Of a DNA stretch of 18,563 bases, positions 1 through 7,420 are shown in pieces (the stretch's first letter is position 1; every line of letters starts with the position of its first letter). The notes below the pieces were generated by a model that saw only the letters and a list, made by a program, of their open reading frames with translations, was not told where the DNA came from and searched no databases. The stretch is from CAZQSL01 sp964595945 (GTDB taxonomy: Bacteria; UBP15; UBA6099; JAJRTR01). The stretch lies in assembly GCA_964595945.1 (NCBI GenBank), contig CAZQSL010000070.1, forward strand, positions 1-18,563, given 5' to 3'. A program made the position numbers and the translations under genes.

Positions 1-6
1 CGCCAT
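1..6 (-). CDS. Start of a truncated leftward gene (first two codons)
   Basis: The minus strand reads ATG GCG (Met-Ala) before the window ends. The ATG is preceded at a 4-6 nt distance by a strong GGAGGAA ribosome binding site (plus strand 11-17), which is the reason for calling a start here. The upstream flank is AT-rich and holds no other gene, as expected for the leader of a separately transcribed gene. The product cannot be identified from two codons. Confidence 0.5.
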
Positions 7-10
7 GTAC

Positions 11-17
11 TTCCTCC
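11..17 (-). promoter_or_regulatory. Strong ribosome binding site for the edge gene
   Basis: The minus strand reads GGAGGAA, a near-perfect anti-16S match. It lies four bases ahead of an ATG at plus position 6 (six if only the GGAGG core is counted). It is the only evidence that a gene leaves the window on the left. Confidence 0.5.
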
Positions 18-467
18 ATGCTTCGCTTCTCTGAGTATTAGGGGTAATCAGGAAAATCTTTATATACTTAACTTATTCTCCAAGTTACTGTTAAATTGTG
101 CTATCCACAGCGGTAGGTAATTTCTATTGATATTCAGTATAAACGCGCGAAACCTCTTTGATTGTCATAAACATAGACCTCTGGGACGTTATCAATTTTT
201 ATATTTGAATTGAAATCGAAAAAACTCAAACTGCATAAGAATCGGCTTTACAAAAGACGTTTTTGCTCGTGTCCAAAAGTTTCCCCTGAAAGCAGTGAAT
301 TAATAGTGCGCCTGCGAATATTGGCATACGTGGCTACCCTCTGAATCTTGGTTTTCATAATGTCTTCGCATAATACCGGGTTGCAAACCGAAAAGGATAA
401 CCAATAATGGTCGCATGGGAATTCTTCTTTCGAGAAACGACAGAAAAATGAGACTTATTGATGTTGT
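18..467. other. AT-rich intergenic region without a recognisable gene
   Basis: About 450 bases hold no credible coding region on either strand. Positions 50-300 are clearly richer in A and T than the neighbouring genes. I see no tRNA, no rRNA and no clear promoter with correct spacing. The region separates the lipid kinase gene from the gene leaving the window on the left, so the promoter of that gene probably lies here. Confidence 0.6.
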
Positions 468-487
468 GCGGGGTCTCCAGACCCCGC
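468..487. repeat. GC-rich perfect hairpin (9-bp stem, 2-nt centre)
   Basis: GCGGGGTCT (468-476) pairs exactly with AGACCCCGC (479-487) around a CC centre. A competing outer pair TGTGCGG (465-471) and CCGCACA (490-496) overlaps it. It lies about 65 bases downstream of the lipid kinase stop, where transcription of the long operon should end. No immediate T-run follows on the minus strand (a TTTTT occurs only some 20 bases later), so it is not a textbook intrinsic terminator. It could be a factor-assisted terminator, an RNA-stabilising end or a REP-like interspersed repeat. Confidence 0.5.
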
Positions 488-551
488 CGCCGCACATCCG
501 CTACCTTCCCTGCTCGCTTAATTTCCGTTAACGGTTACAATTATAGATAGT

Positions 552-1499
552 TCATACGCCAGAGTCTGGAATTTTCAGACGGATTGCGGAGGGGAGGATT
601 TTTACCGTCAGGGGAAGACTGCCGGGCTGTTCGCCGTCCATGTCGATAAGTACTCTTCCCGCGCCTTCGGCGAAAATCTCCCGGGCGCGGTAATATTCGA
701 CTTTCGGAGAGCTGTCGATGATGTCGCCCGAATAAAACTTTTTCGTGTTTGCGAATGATTCTGTCATGGTCCAGTCGCCAATGACGATGAATTCGAAAAA
801 ACCGCTGTCGAGCCTGGCGTTTTTCGCGACGCGCATGCCGCCGCCGAAATACTGGCCGTTGGCGATGACGGCACTCTTGATTTTCCGGTTGCCGAGGTCT
901 TTGCCGTCGATCACGATGCGTACATCCTGATTGCGGTAGGATACCTGCGCGCGAAGGGTGCCGATGAGAAATGAGGCGAAACCGCCGAAGATTTTTGTGG
1001 TATGGTTGACTTTGTGGACGACTTCGCCGCCCATTCCGAAGTCGAGGATATTGATGAAATTGTGGTGGACTGGCTTACCGTCGTGATTGTGGAGAATCGC
1101 GTCGCCCGCATCGCATGAAATTGTGGTGCGGCCCGAGAGAGAGCGCGCGCAGTCGTCGATTTCTTTTGAGATGCCGATTGTTTTTCGAAAGTCGCCTCCG
1201 GTGCCGCGCGGGAGTACCCCGAGTACCGCATCGGGGCGTATGGGTTTGCCGTTTTCGAAAAAGCCGTTTACTGTTTCATTGATACAGCCATCGCCGCCGA
1301 CTGCGACTATCATTTCGTAGCCGGCATGGAGCGCTTCGCGGGCGATGCGGCCAGCGTCGCCGGGACCGCGGGTGAATTCCGCGTCGAATTCCGGCAGGTG
1401 CGTCCGGATTTCTGAGGCGATTCGTTCCCAGTGTTTGCCGGTGCGACCGTTGGCGGCGCGAGGGTTGACTACCATTTTTGTTCGAAAGTTTTCAGTCAT
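552..1499 (-). CDS. Diacylglycerol kinase catalytic-domain (YegS/DgkB-like) lipid kinase
   Basis: This is probably an ATP-dependent kinase of a lipid such as diacylglycerol, acting at the inner face of the membrane. Seen in the 315-residue product, counted from the ATG: a strand ending in NPRAANGR near residue 12, the nucleotide-binding loop GGDGC at 68-72, PRGTGGDF at 97-104, GQYFGGGM at 215-222 and DMDGE at 286-290. These occur in the order and spacing of the DAGK_cat family, and about 300 residues is normal. Two positions differ from the usual pattern: GGDGT is GGDGC, and GTGND is GTGGD. An in-frame TTG at 1517 would add six residues. Neither start has a clear ribosome binding site, so the ATG is preferred. 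It is the last gene of the leftward run. The substrate cannot be read from sequence, and sphingosine-kinase-like or other lipid substrates remain possible. Confidence 0.88.
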   Translation of the reverse strand: MTENFRTKMVVNPRAANGRTGKHWERIASEIRTHLPEFDAEFTRGPGDAGRIAREALHAGYEMIVAVGGDGCINETVNGFFENGKPIRPDAVLGVLPRGTGGDFRKTIGISKEIDDCARSLSGRTTISCDAGDAILHNHDGKPVHHNFINILDFGMGGEVVHKVNHTTKIFGGFASFLIGTLRAQVSYRNQDVRIVIDGKDLGNRKIKSAVIANGQYFGGGMRVAKNARLDSGFFEFIVIGDWTMTESFANTKKFYSGDIIDSSPKVEYYRAREIFAEGAGRVLIDMDGEQPGSLPLTVKILPSAIRLKIPDSGV

Positions 1500-1554
1500 G
1501 GTTTGGTTTTGTTTCAAAATAAATTTTCTGGTTAAATAAGTTAATATCTACTAG

Positions 1555-1568
1555 GTTTTACTTAAAAC
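1555..1568. repeat. Small AT-rich inverted repeat between two genes
   Basis: GTTTTA (1555-1560) and TAAAAC (1563-1568) are exact reverse complements separated by CT. They lie just after the stop of the small membrane protein gene. The stem is weak. It may be a partial terminator or mean nothing. Confidence 0.25.
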
Positions 1569-1580
1569 TGCTACTCATCA

Positions 1581-1895
1581 TTAGCACTCATTCTGAGTGG
1601 TAATTGTTTTTTCGGCCATAAGGTCATAAGTCCTGCGTGTATTGTCCTCAATATCTATAAATAGCATTATCATTTCTGAAAAACCTATTGTTAATATGCC
1701 AAAAACAGATGCGTTAAACATCATTATGAATCCGAATAGATGGCCTATTCCCGGCATTTGTTGAAGATTTTGTTGTGCGTTTGCAGTTGAAGCAATAATG
1801 AAAAGTCCATAAATCATACCTGTTACAATTATTATATAACCAAAAACTTTCAATATTTTTGAAACTGTTCTTAGAGTTTCATATTTATTTTGCAT
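1581..1895 (-). CDS. Small two-helix membrane protein of unknown function
   Basis: The 104-residue product has a hydrophobic segment at about 14-35 and a second hydrophobic stretch at about 51-81, joined by a polar loop with QQNLQQ. The C-terminal tail contains DIEDNTRRTYDLM, resembling the short IE-NTRRT segment that ends many uncharacterised small bacterial membrane proteins. The ATG at 1895 is chosen because a GGAGG (1905-1909) lies exactly 9 bases upstream. A TTG at 1904 directly abutting the GGAGG would be too close. The coding sequence is visibly more AT-rich than both neighbours, which suggests separate ancestry. It is co-directional with the Fe-S gene upstream (47-base gap) and the lipid kinase downstream. 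Function is unknown. Confidence 0.75.
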   Translation of the reverse strand: MQNKYETLRTVSKILKVFGYIIIVTGMIYGLFIIASTANAQQNLQQMPGIGHLFGFIMMFNASVFGILTIGFSEMIMLFIDIEDNTRRTYDLMAEKTITTQNEC

Positions 1896-1904
1896 AGAAT
1901 CCAA

Positions 1905-1909
1905 CCTCC
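1905..1909 (-). promoter_or_regulatory. Ribosome binding site that sets the start of the small membrane protein
   Basis: GGAGG on the minus strand lies 9 bases before ATG 1895 and 0 bases before an in-frame TTG. It therefore selects the ATG. Confidence 0.7.
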
Positions 1910-1942
1910 GGGTTCTTATCCGATAATCACAATAACATAAGT

Positions 1943-3052
1943 CTATTGCAGGCAGTCGAGAAGGACGTCGATGACGTCTTTGACCTTGATTGACGGGTCA
2001 GCCTTGCGGAAGGCGCGTTCGCATGAGGGGCAGGAAGTGATGAGCATGTCGGGTTTTTGTTCGCGGAATTCTCCGAGCCGTTCGTTGGTGATGGCTTTCG
2101 ATGCTTCTTCGGCGGTGATGCTGTAGAGGCCACCGCCGCCGCAGCAGTAGGTTTTATCTCTGCACTGGCTGAATTCGAGGATATTGTCGTGATAGTAAAC
2201 CTTGTCGAGCAGAGCGCGGGGCGACTCGACGACGCCGAGGTATTTTGTCATGTAGCATGGATCGTGGTACATGACTTTTTCTTTTGATTTTTTGAGGAAC
2301 TGAAGGCGGCCTGTGTCGGCTTTGTCTGCGGCGTATTCGGTGATGTGCATGATTTTTGCCGTGATTGTGGCACCAGCGTCTTCGTATTTTTCGGAGAAGG
2401 TTGCCAGGCAAGCGGGGCAGCCGCTTATGATTGTTTTATAGGAATTTAACACTTTGGCAAGCTCTTTAGCGTTGGCGGCGAAAGAGTTTTTGTCGCCGGC
2501 GAGCAGGGCGGGGATGCCGCAGCACTGGTTGGCATTGCCATAGACCGCGAAATCGGCACCGCATTTTTCGAGTACGGTGACGATCTTCGACGCGAGCGCC
2601 GGATCGTCGTTTAGGGTGACGCATCCGGGGAAGTAGAGGATTTCGGCGGATTTGTTGATGTAGCGTTCTGCCTTTATGGAGGCAAGTTTTTCCTTGAGAT
2701 CGTCGCCGAATGGGTTTCGAGACTCGGCGAAGACACGCATGAGCGATGTTATGGCTTCAGGTTCGAGTCCGCGAGCCACGGCGAGGCTACGGGCGAATTC
2801 GAGTATGGCCGGCACATCGGTACGGTGTTTGCAGTAGGATCGGCATGAGCGGCAGCCGGTGCAGTGATAGAAAATCTCGGCAACTTCCGGAGTGAAGTCG
2901 ATGGTGCCGTTACGCATGAGCTGCAAGAGATTCATTTTGACGGTCGGTGTGACGGTCTCACGGAATTCCGCGTTAGTCGTCGGACAACTGAATCTGCACA
3001 TTTTGGCGCAGTATGTGCAGTATGTGATGTCTTTAGCGTAGTTGCTTGCCAA
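1943..3052 (-). CDS. Dicluster [4Fe-4S] plus double-CCG-domain protein (GlpC/GlcF/HdrD-like)
   Basis: This is a predicted electron-transfer subunit. Residues 12-23 (C12, C15, C19, C23) and 64-74 (C64, C67, C70, C74) form two [4Fe-4S] ligand sets. Two CCG (Cys-rich) domains follow: the first with C144, CC177-178, C212 and C215, the second with C266 in HDPC, CC303-304 followed by a run of Gly, C341 and C344. This is the architecture of GlpC, GlcF, LutA-like and HdrD-like proteins, which take electrons from a flavoprotein partner and pass them to quinone or another acceptor. The length (369 residues) is normal. Translation starts at TTG 3052, with GAGGA (3060-3064) seven bases upstream; the next Met is residue 18, after the first cluster Cys, so it is not the start. 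The gene follows the AGPS-like flavoenzyme by about 60 bases, the usual flavoprotein/Fe-S pairing. The exact partner is inferred. Confidence 0.88.
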   Translation of the reverse strand: MASNYAKDITYCTYCAKMCRFSCPTTNAEFRETVTPTVKMNLLQLMRNGTIDFTPEVAEIFYHCTGCRSCRSYCKHRTDVPAILEFARSLAVARGLEPEAITSLMRVFAESRNPFGDDLKEKLASIKAERYINKSAEILYFPGCVTLNDDPALASKIVTVLEKCGADFAVYGNANQCCGIPALLAGDKNSFAANAKELAKVLNSYKTIISGCPACLATFSEKYEDAGATITAKIMHITEYAADKADTGRLQFLKKSKEKVMYHDPCYMTKYLGVVESPRALLDKVYYHDNILEFSQCRDKTYCCGGGGLYSITAEEASKAITNERLGEFREQKPDMLITSCPSCERAFRKADPSIKVKDVIDVLLDCLQ

Positions 3053-3059
3053 GGGTCGT

Positions 3060-3064
3060 TCCTC
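3060..3064 (-). promoter_or_regulatory. Ribosome binding site supporting a TTG start
   Basis: GAGGA on the minus strand lies seven bases ahead of TTG 3052. No ATG is available before the first cluster cysteines, so the rare start codon is supported. Confidence 0.65.
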
Positions 3065-3080
3065 ACAGGTTGTATTCTGT

Positions 3081-3097
3081 CCGCGTCTTTTACGCGG
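3081..3097. repeat. Intercistronic hairpin between the AGPS-like and Fe-S genes
   Basis: CCGCGT (3081-3086) pairs perfectly with ACGCGG (3092-3097) across a 5-base T-rich loop. There is no T-run on the minus strand after the stem, so it is unlikely to terminate transcription. It sits in the 62-base gap and may affect mRNA processing or segmental stability. Confidence 0.5.
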
Positions 3098-3114
3098 GGT
3101 TGATACGAGTGTAT

Positions 3115-4671
3115 TTATTTGAGTCCCATTTTGCCGGGATTGAGTATGTTATTGGGGTCGAGATAGTCCTTGATAGCCTGGTAGAGTGGGGAAAAGGCAG
3201 CGATTTCCTTCTGGAAATATGGGGCTTTGTGGAGTCCGACGCCGTGGTGGTGAGTGACTGTCGCGCCATGTTTGAGGCATTCGGCCATAGCGGCATCCCA
3301 GATTGTGCGGTAGACACGAAGCGCGTCTTCTTCGTTTTTGCCACGGCCGACGGTTGTGAAATAGATCGAGCAGCCATGCACGTAGGCGTGAGAGAAGTGA
3401 GCCATGATGAATGCGTGTTCGGCGACAACGGCTTTGCGGAGCGCATCGTAGAGTTCTTCGACTTTGTCCCACGTAGTAGCGACTTCGATAGTGTCGACAA
3501 AGGAGCCCTGATCGAAAACGCGCGACTGGTTGTATGAAACATTGTAGCGGTTTTCCCACCATCGCCTGGCGTGGTCTTCGCCCTGATCAGCGCCGTTATT
3601 GGCAGTGCAGATTTCAACGGCTTTTTTGAGTTCGGCTTCGGTGAGGTCAGCTTCACCCTCGAATGTCAGTACGAGCAGGCACTTACCCTTGACGCGCTCG
3701 GCGAGCTTGCCGGTCAGATTGGGGCGGCCGATCATGAAGTTCTGTACGAAATCGAAAAGTGCGTGTTTGACCTTTTTGCCGGTCTTTTCCTTAGGCGGAT
3801 CGAGCACGACAGGAGCTTCGACCGAGTCTTCTTTCTTGTCTCCGATTAGTACTGTGTCAAATTCGTCATAAAGCCTGACTGCGGCGGGGGATATGCCAGC
3901 CTGCATTATGCCGCGCATGGATTCGAGCGCGTCATGTACGCCAGTGAAGATGAAGCCTCGGAACAGGCGGCTTTTCGGGTATGGATAGATTTTGAGAGTT
4001 GCCTTGGTGATGACAGCGAGAGTGCCTTCCGACCCCATTATGAGCTGGGCCCAGTCGGGCCCAGCAGCCGATCGTGGTGTAATGACGGTTTCTGCAAATT
4101 CCCCATTTGGCAACACCATTCTGAGTCCGAGCACCATGTCTTCGATCTTACCGTATTTAGCTGAAAGCTGGCCTGCGCTGCGAGCAGCGATCCAGCCGCC
4201 GAGTGATGAGCAATAGATAGAAGATGGGAAGTGCCCCATAGTGTAGCCCATGCGGTTGAGGTACATTTCGAGGTGCTGCCCTATGAGGCCGGCTTCGGCG
4301 GTGAGAGTGAGAGTGGTGGCATTGATGTCGATGACACGGTTCATCTTTTTCATGTCCATGACAACGCCGCCTCTGACAGGCAGGGCCCCGCCGCAGACAC
4401 CCGAGCCAGCCGCATAGGGTATGACTGCGAATTTGTGCTGGTTGGCGAGCTTGAGGACAGAGGAAATCTGATCCTCATTTTCCACCCAGATGATCGCATC
4501 GGGCGGGTGCGGCACATGGCCGTGCTGCATCCAGATATGAGTCATCGGCCAGAGGTCTCTCGAATAGGCCACTCTGTCGACTTCCGACTGGCTGACATTT
4601 TTTTCGCCGAGGAGCTTCTGCAGGTCTTTGAGCGCGGCGTCGTCGAGAGCAGGTTTCTTAAGGATGTTCAT
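3115..4671 (-). CDS. FAD-binding oxidoreductase, alkyl-DHAP synthase (AGPS)/GlcD family
   Basis: This is a vanillyl-alcohol-oxidase-fold flavoenzyme. In the 518-residue product, an FAD-binding PYAAGSGVCGG lies at 85-95, a GHFPSS...SSLGGW stretch at 146-160, GPD...IMGSEGTLAVIT at 204-222, DTIEVATTWD at 393-402, the histidine motif THHHGVG at 473-479 and a C-terminal NILNPGKM. The GGW...R and HHHGVG segments match what I recall of alkyldihydroxyacetonephosphate synthases better than glycolate or D-lactate oxidases. AGPS exchanges the acyl chain of acyl-DHAP for a fatty alcohol, the first ether-bond step of ether lipids. Many bacterial relatives instead act as 2-hydroxyacid dehydrogenases with an Fe-S partner. 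Context is mixed: GlpABC nearby makes DHAP, yet a GlcF-like Fe-S gene follows directly. ATG 4671 is chosen because AGAGAG (4680-4685) lies eight bases upstream; in-frame GTG 4680 and ATG 4677 are too close to it. Family is secure, reaction uncertain. Confidence 0.88.
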   Translation of the reverse strand: MNILKKPALDDAALKDLQKLLGEKNVSQSEVDRVAYSRDLWPMTHIWMQHGHVPHPPDAIIWVENEDQISSVLKLANQHKFAVIPYAAGSGVCGGALPVRGGVVMDMKKMNRVIDINATTLTLTAEAGLIGQHLEMYLNRMGYTMGHFPSSIYCSSLGGWIAARSAGQLSAKYGKIEDMVLGLRMVLPNGEFAETVITPRSAAGPDWAQLIMGSEGTLAVITKATLKIYPYPKSRLFRGFIFTGVHDALESMRGIMQAGISPAAVRLYDEFDTVLIGDKKEDSVEAPVVLDPPKEKTGKKVKHALFDFVQNFMIGRPNLTGKLAERVKGKCLLVLTFEGEADLTEAELKKAVEICTANNGADQGEDHARRWWENRYNVSYNQSRVFDQGSFVDTIEVATTWDKVEELYDALRKAVVAEHAFIMAHFSHAYVHGCSIYFTTVGRGKNEEDALRVYRTIWDAAMAECLKHGATVTHHHGVGLHKAPYFQKEIAAFSPLYQAIKDYLDPNNILNPGKMGLK

Positions 4672-4679
4672 TGGCATCA

Positions 4680-4685
4680 CTCTCT
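4680..4685 (-). promoter_or_regulatory. Ribosome binding site that sets the AGPS-like start
   Basis: AGAGAG on the minus strand lies eight bases before ATG 4671. The two in-frame upstream start codons (GTG 4680, ATG 4677) overlap it or nearly touch it. Confidence 0.55.
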
Positions 4686-4700
4686 TACAGTATTTTTGGC

Positions 4701-4716
4701 CGGGCTTGATTGCCCG
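4701..4716. repeat. Intercistronic hairpin between glpC-like and AGPS-like genes
   Basis: CGGGC (4701-4705) pairs with GCCCG (4712-4716) around a 6-base TTGATT loop. It sits in the roughly 50-base gap between the two genes. No T-run follows it on the minus strand. Confidence 0.45.
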
Positions 4717-4721
4717 TTGGA

Positions 4722-6029
4722 TCAGCAGGTTTGATCGGGGTTGCCGTCGTGTTTGCAGTTGTTTTCACAGATGCCGTGATATGGGACATCGGTAGTGCGG
4801 GAAGATAATCGTTCGCTCAGAAAAACTGCGAGTGACTGTACGGTGAGCGATGTACCCGCGGCGGCCCGGAGTGCGTCGATACAGGCAGGACATTCGGTGA
4901 GGAGGACATCTGCGCCGGATTCGGCAGCCTGTCTGACGCGGTTTTTCGCCATTGTTTCAGAGACATGCGCATCGCGAATGAATGTACCATTGCTGGAGCC
5001 ACAACAGAGACTGTCGAGGTAGCATGCGGGGAGTTCGACACGCTCGGTCGTGGCTTTGTCGATCAGAGCGCGGGGGGCGTCAAATACGCCGCTGCGCCTG
5101 CCGAGGAAACATGGGTCATGGAATGCGACCCGGGCTGAGCCGGCAGATGTCTTGATGTCGAGAGAGGCGAGGAATTCGCTAATATGGAGGACTTCAATAT
5201 TGTGTTTATAGGGAGCGTAATTTTTCATCACATAATAACCGTGAGGACAGGAAGTGATGACACGCCGTGCGCCGGTGGCCCGGATGGCGTCAAGAGTGAC
5301 GCGCGGTTGGGGCGCCTTTTCTATGTCAAACCCTGAAATGAGCTGATAAAATCCGCAGCAGTTGCCGTGCAGGGTAGTGAAACTGACTCCAAGTGTTTTC
5401 AGTAAATTGAGAGTCGTGATCGTCTCGACGGGTGTTTTCGCGGCATTGGTACAGCCAATGAAAAACAGGTTTTCAGCGCCAGACGATTTAAATGAGTCGA
5501 ACTGGGCAGTGACTGTCTGCGGGACTTCGCCGTGTACATTGTTGTGGTTGTGCAGACTGAAAAGCTCCGGAGCATACTGGGCGATGAATTCCTGAGGGGC
5601 GATCTGTATTGCTTTGCGGCGCACGAAAAGGACGAGTTCGGGGATGTTTATACCGCGCGGACACGCGAGGGCACACGCTCCGCACTGGACACAATTGAAC
5701 ACTGAGTCGGCTGCCGAAGTGAAGTCGGGATACGAACGCGAAAGAGTGCCAGCAAGGCTTTCGGCAGAGCGATAGAAGCCGTCGCGGGCTGGTTTTGCCA
5801 CAGGGCAGACGCTTGAGCACATTCCGCAATTGATACACTTCTGATAGTCGAGCAGTTGCGTGCGCTCATCGGCAGTGAGCGGGAGCAGGCCATCGGGCCT
5901 ATAGTTGGCCATGAATTTGTCATATTCGGCGCCTGCCGGCGGTTTTTTGAAAAGGCGGCGGAAAACATGAGCCCAGAAATGCACGCCGAGGTTGGCGACA
6001 GCGCCGAGGGTTTTTGCGTCGAGTTTCAT
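4722..6029 (-). CDS. glpC: Anaerobic G3P dehydrogenase subunit C-like Fe-S protein
   Basis: This is the predicted electron-transfer and membrane-docking subunit of the anaerobic G3P dehydrogenase. The 435-residue product has two [4Fe-4S] motifs, C65/C68/C71/C75 and C113/C116/C119/C123, then two CCG domains: C193, CC224-225 and C261; then C307 in HDPC, CC342-343, C380 and C383. The order matches GlpC of Escherichia coli (about 400 residues). There is an extra Cys-rich C-terminal tail with C421, C425 and C435, which I do not know from GlpC. The start is ATG 6029: GAGGAG (6038-6043) lies eight bases upstream, and ATGA overlaps the glpB stop, a sign of translational coupling. An in-frame GTG at 6038 overlaps that ribosome binding site and is rejected. 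The symbol rests mainly on its position after glpAB; GlcF-like proteins have the same domains. Confidence 0.85.
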   Translation of the reverse strand: MKLDAKTLGAVANLGVHFWAHVFRRLFKKPPAGAEYDKFMANYRPDGLLPLTADERTQLLDYQKCINCGMCSSVCPVAKPARDGFYRSAESLAGTLSRSYPDFTSAADSVFNCVQCGACALACPRGINIPELVLFVRRKAIQIAPQEFIAQYAPELFSLHNHNNVHGEVPQTVTAQFDSFKSSGAENLFFIGCTNAAKTPVETITTLNLLKTLGVSFTTLHGNCCGFYQLISGFDIEKAPQPRVTLDAIRATGARRVITSCPHGYYVMKNYAPYKHNIEVLHISEFLASLDIKTSAGSARVAFHDPCFLGRRSGVFDAPRALIDKATTERVELPACYLDSLCCGSSNGTFIRDAHVSETMAKNRVRQAAESGADVLLTECPACIDALRAAAGTSLTVQSLAVFLSERLSSRTTDVPYHGICENNCKHDGNPDQTC

Positions 6030-7348
6030 TTCGCACACTCCTCGCCGGCACAGTAGCCAGTGATGGCGGCGACACCAGCGCCGCAGTCGTCGCGCAACGA
6101 GTCATAGCCGCGAAGGATAGAGCCGCAGCAGATCACGTTGTCGAAGATCGGGGCCCCTGTTTCGTCGATGGGGCGCAGAAGCGAGTTGACAGCGACTCCG
6201 CAGGAAAATACGGCCTGTCTGTGTTTGATGTCCTTCGTGACAAGTTCCATGGGCAAAGCGTTACGGACCGGCCTTTCGCCGTGGAAGACAGGAAGATCAA
6301 AAACTGATTCCGAAAAAGTTTCGGTATGCCGGATGCCGCCACCGATGAATTTTCCTGTCGCAAGGACATAATTGCGCGCACTCAGCGCGATGGGTTCCGC
6401 GCCGGAGGCGTTGACGGAAATGGCAGTTATGTTACGTCCGTCGCGGTTGAATCCGTTGGCCTTGCCGCTGATCACCCTGACACCTGAACGCACGAGATGC
6501 GAACGCAGCGCGCCGGTGATGCGTATGCCGGGGACAGAGGGTTGCATGGTTGCGATTTCGCAAACTTTTGCCTGCAGCGAGTCGCGAAGAGCTGTCATGA
6601 TGTGGCGGTGTTCGCGCAATCCGATTACTGCGGGGAATGCGATGTGAGTATAGCCTCCACCGCCAATGGTTTCCTTGACGGACTTGAGAAAATCCTCGGT
6701 AGTGATCGAGTCGTCGAGTGTTTCGGCGATCTGATATGTAGTAAAATTGGTGTGCGAGTCGAATCCTGGCACGCCGATTTCAAAAGAAGCGATGGACTGA
6801 AAGGGTTTATCCTTTGCCCTTCTGACGAGTGAGGCGACCGATGCGGCGACAAATTTCGAGTCGAACTCCGCAAGGCCTCTGAATCCGATAATGGCGAGCC
6901 TCATGGCCGCCGGATCGGAGAGTGCGCCGTCAGCGATGCCGCGAGTAGCGCAGGCGGCATATTTCAGAGTACCGAGATTTGTCATGAAAAGCATCATGTC
7001 GCCAGGTGCACCGGTGGTTTCGATGCCGCCTTTTGAGATGCTGTCGAGGAAGTATAGAATTGCCTTGCGGAACGTGTTTTCCGACGATGAGCCGCCAAGT
7101 ATCGTGTAGGGATGCAGATTGCTGGTTTTTGCAATCATCGAAAGGCATTGGGAAAAAGAAGAGGCAGGGGCCACCGCAATGTCGGATGGCCGTGCGAAGT
7201 CGCGTATGATGTCAAAAATACCCGAACCCTGATGCGATGCGCCGGGATTGTCTGAAACGAGCGCGACGGAACGGCCGTATTCGGCTGCTCGAAGTGCGGC
7301 GACGCATCCGGCGTATCCGCCGCCTATGACGATTACATCATAATTCAT
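6026..7348 (-). CDS. glpB: Anaerobic glycerol-3-phosphate dehydrogenase subunit B
   Basis: This flavoprotein subunit of the GlpABC complex oxidises sn-glycerol 3-phosphate to DHAP at the cytoplasmic face, passing electrons through GlpC towards menaquinone. In the 440-residue product a Rossmann dinucleotide motif, GGGYAG, lies at 9-14. GSGIFDII at 41-48 and HPYTILGG at 79-86 match the GlpB pattern of a short SGS/SGIFD region followed by HPYSLLG. The C-terminal part contains a conserved GSILRGYD...GAGVAAITG stretch, the flavin-contacting end of the family. Length is close to the E. coli protein (about 420). The start ATG is preceded by only a weak GGA. It lies between glpA (72 bases upstream, with a hairpin in the gap) and the glpC-like gene (ATGA overlap). 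The neighbours make the assignment firm. Confidence 0.9.
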   Translation of the reverse strand: MNYDVIVIGGGYAGCVAALRAAEYGRSVALVSDNPGASHQGSGIFDIIRDFARPSDIAVAPASSFSQCLSMIAKTSNLHPYTILGGSSSENTFRKAILYFLDSISKGGIETTGAPGDMMLFMTNLGTLKYAACATRGIADGALSDPAAMRLAIIGFRGLAEFDSKFVAASVASLVRRAKDKPFQSIASFEIGVPGFDSHTNFTTYQIAETLDDSITTEDFLKSVKETIGGGGYTHIAFPAVIGLREHRHIMTALRDSLQAKVCEIATMQPSVPGIRITGALRSHLVRSGVRVISGKANGFNRDGRNITAISVNASGAEPIALSARNYVLATGKFIGGGIRHTETFSESVFDLPVFHGERPVRNALPMELVTKDIKHRQAVFSCGVAVNSLLRPIDETGAPIFDNVICCGSILRGYDSLRDDCGAGVAAITGYCAGEECAK

Positions 7349-7380
7349 GATAATCCGCTGTTTTCAAAGTTATTTTCTGG

Positions 7381-7397
7381 CCGGCACCGAATGCCGG
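7381..7397. repeat. Intercistronic hairpin between glpA and glpB
   Basis: CCGGCA (7381-7386) pairs perfectly with TGCCGG (7392-7397) around a 5-base loop. A rival pairing, CACCG with CGGTG, overlaps it, so two alternative folds are possible. It lies in the 72-base gap between glpA and glpB. The minus strand continues with an A-rich stretch, so termination is unlikely. A role in processing or relative subunit expression is possible. Confidence 0.5.
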
Positions 7398-7420
7398 TGT
7401 ACCAATTTATGGCATATTGA

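Noticed and set aside
300..497. 65-residue minus-strand open frame next to the GC-rich hairpin
   Set aside because: Its start codon lies inside the palindrome arm, it has no ribosome binding site, and its composition (RPRTT, many Arg and Ser) does not look like a protein.
1585..1599. CACTC/GAGTG stem at the end of the small membrane protein gene as a terminator
   Set aside because: The stem is only 5 bp, lies within the last codons and has no T-run directly after it.
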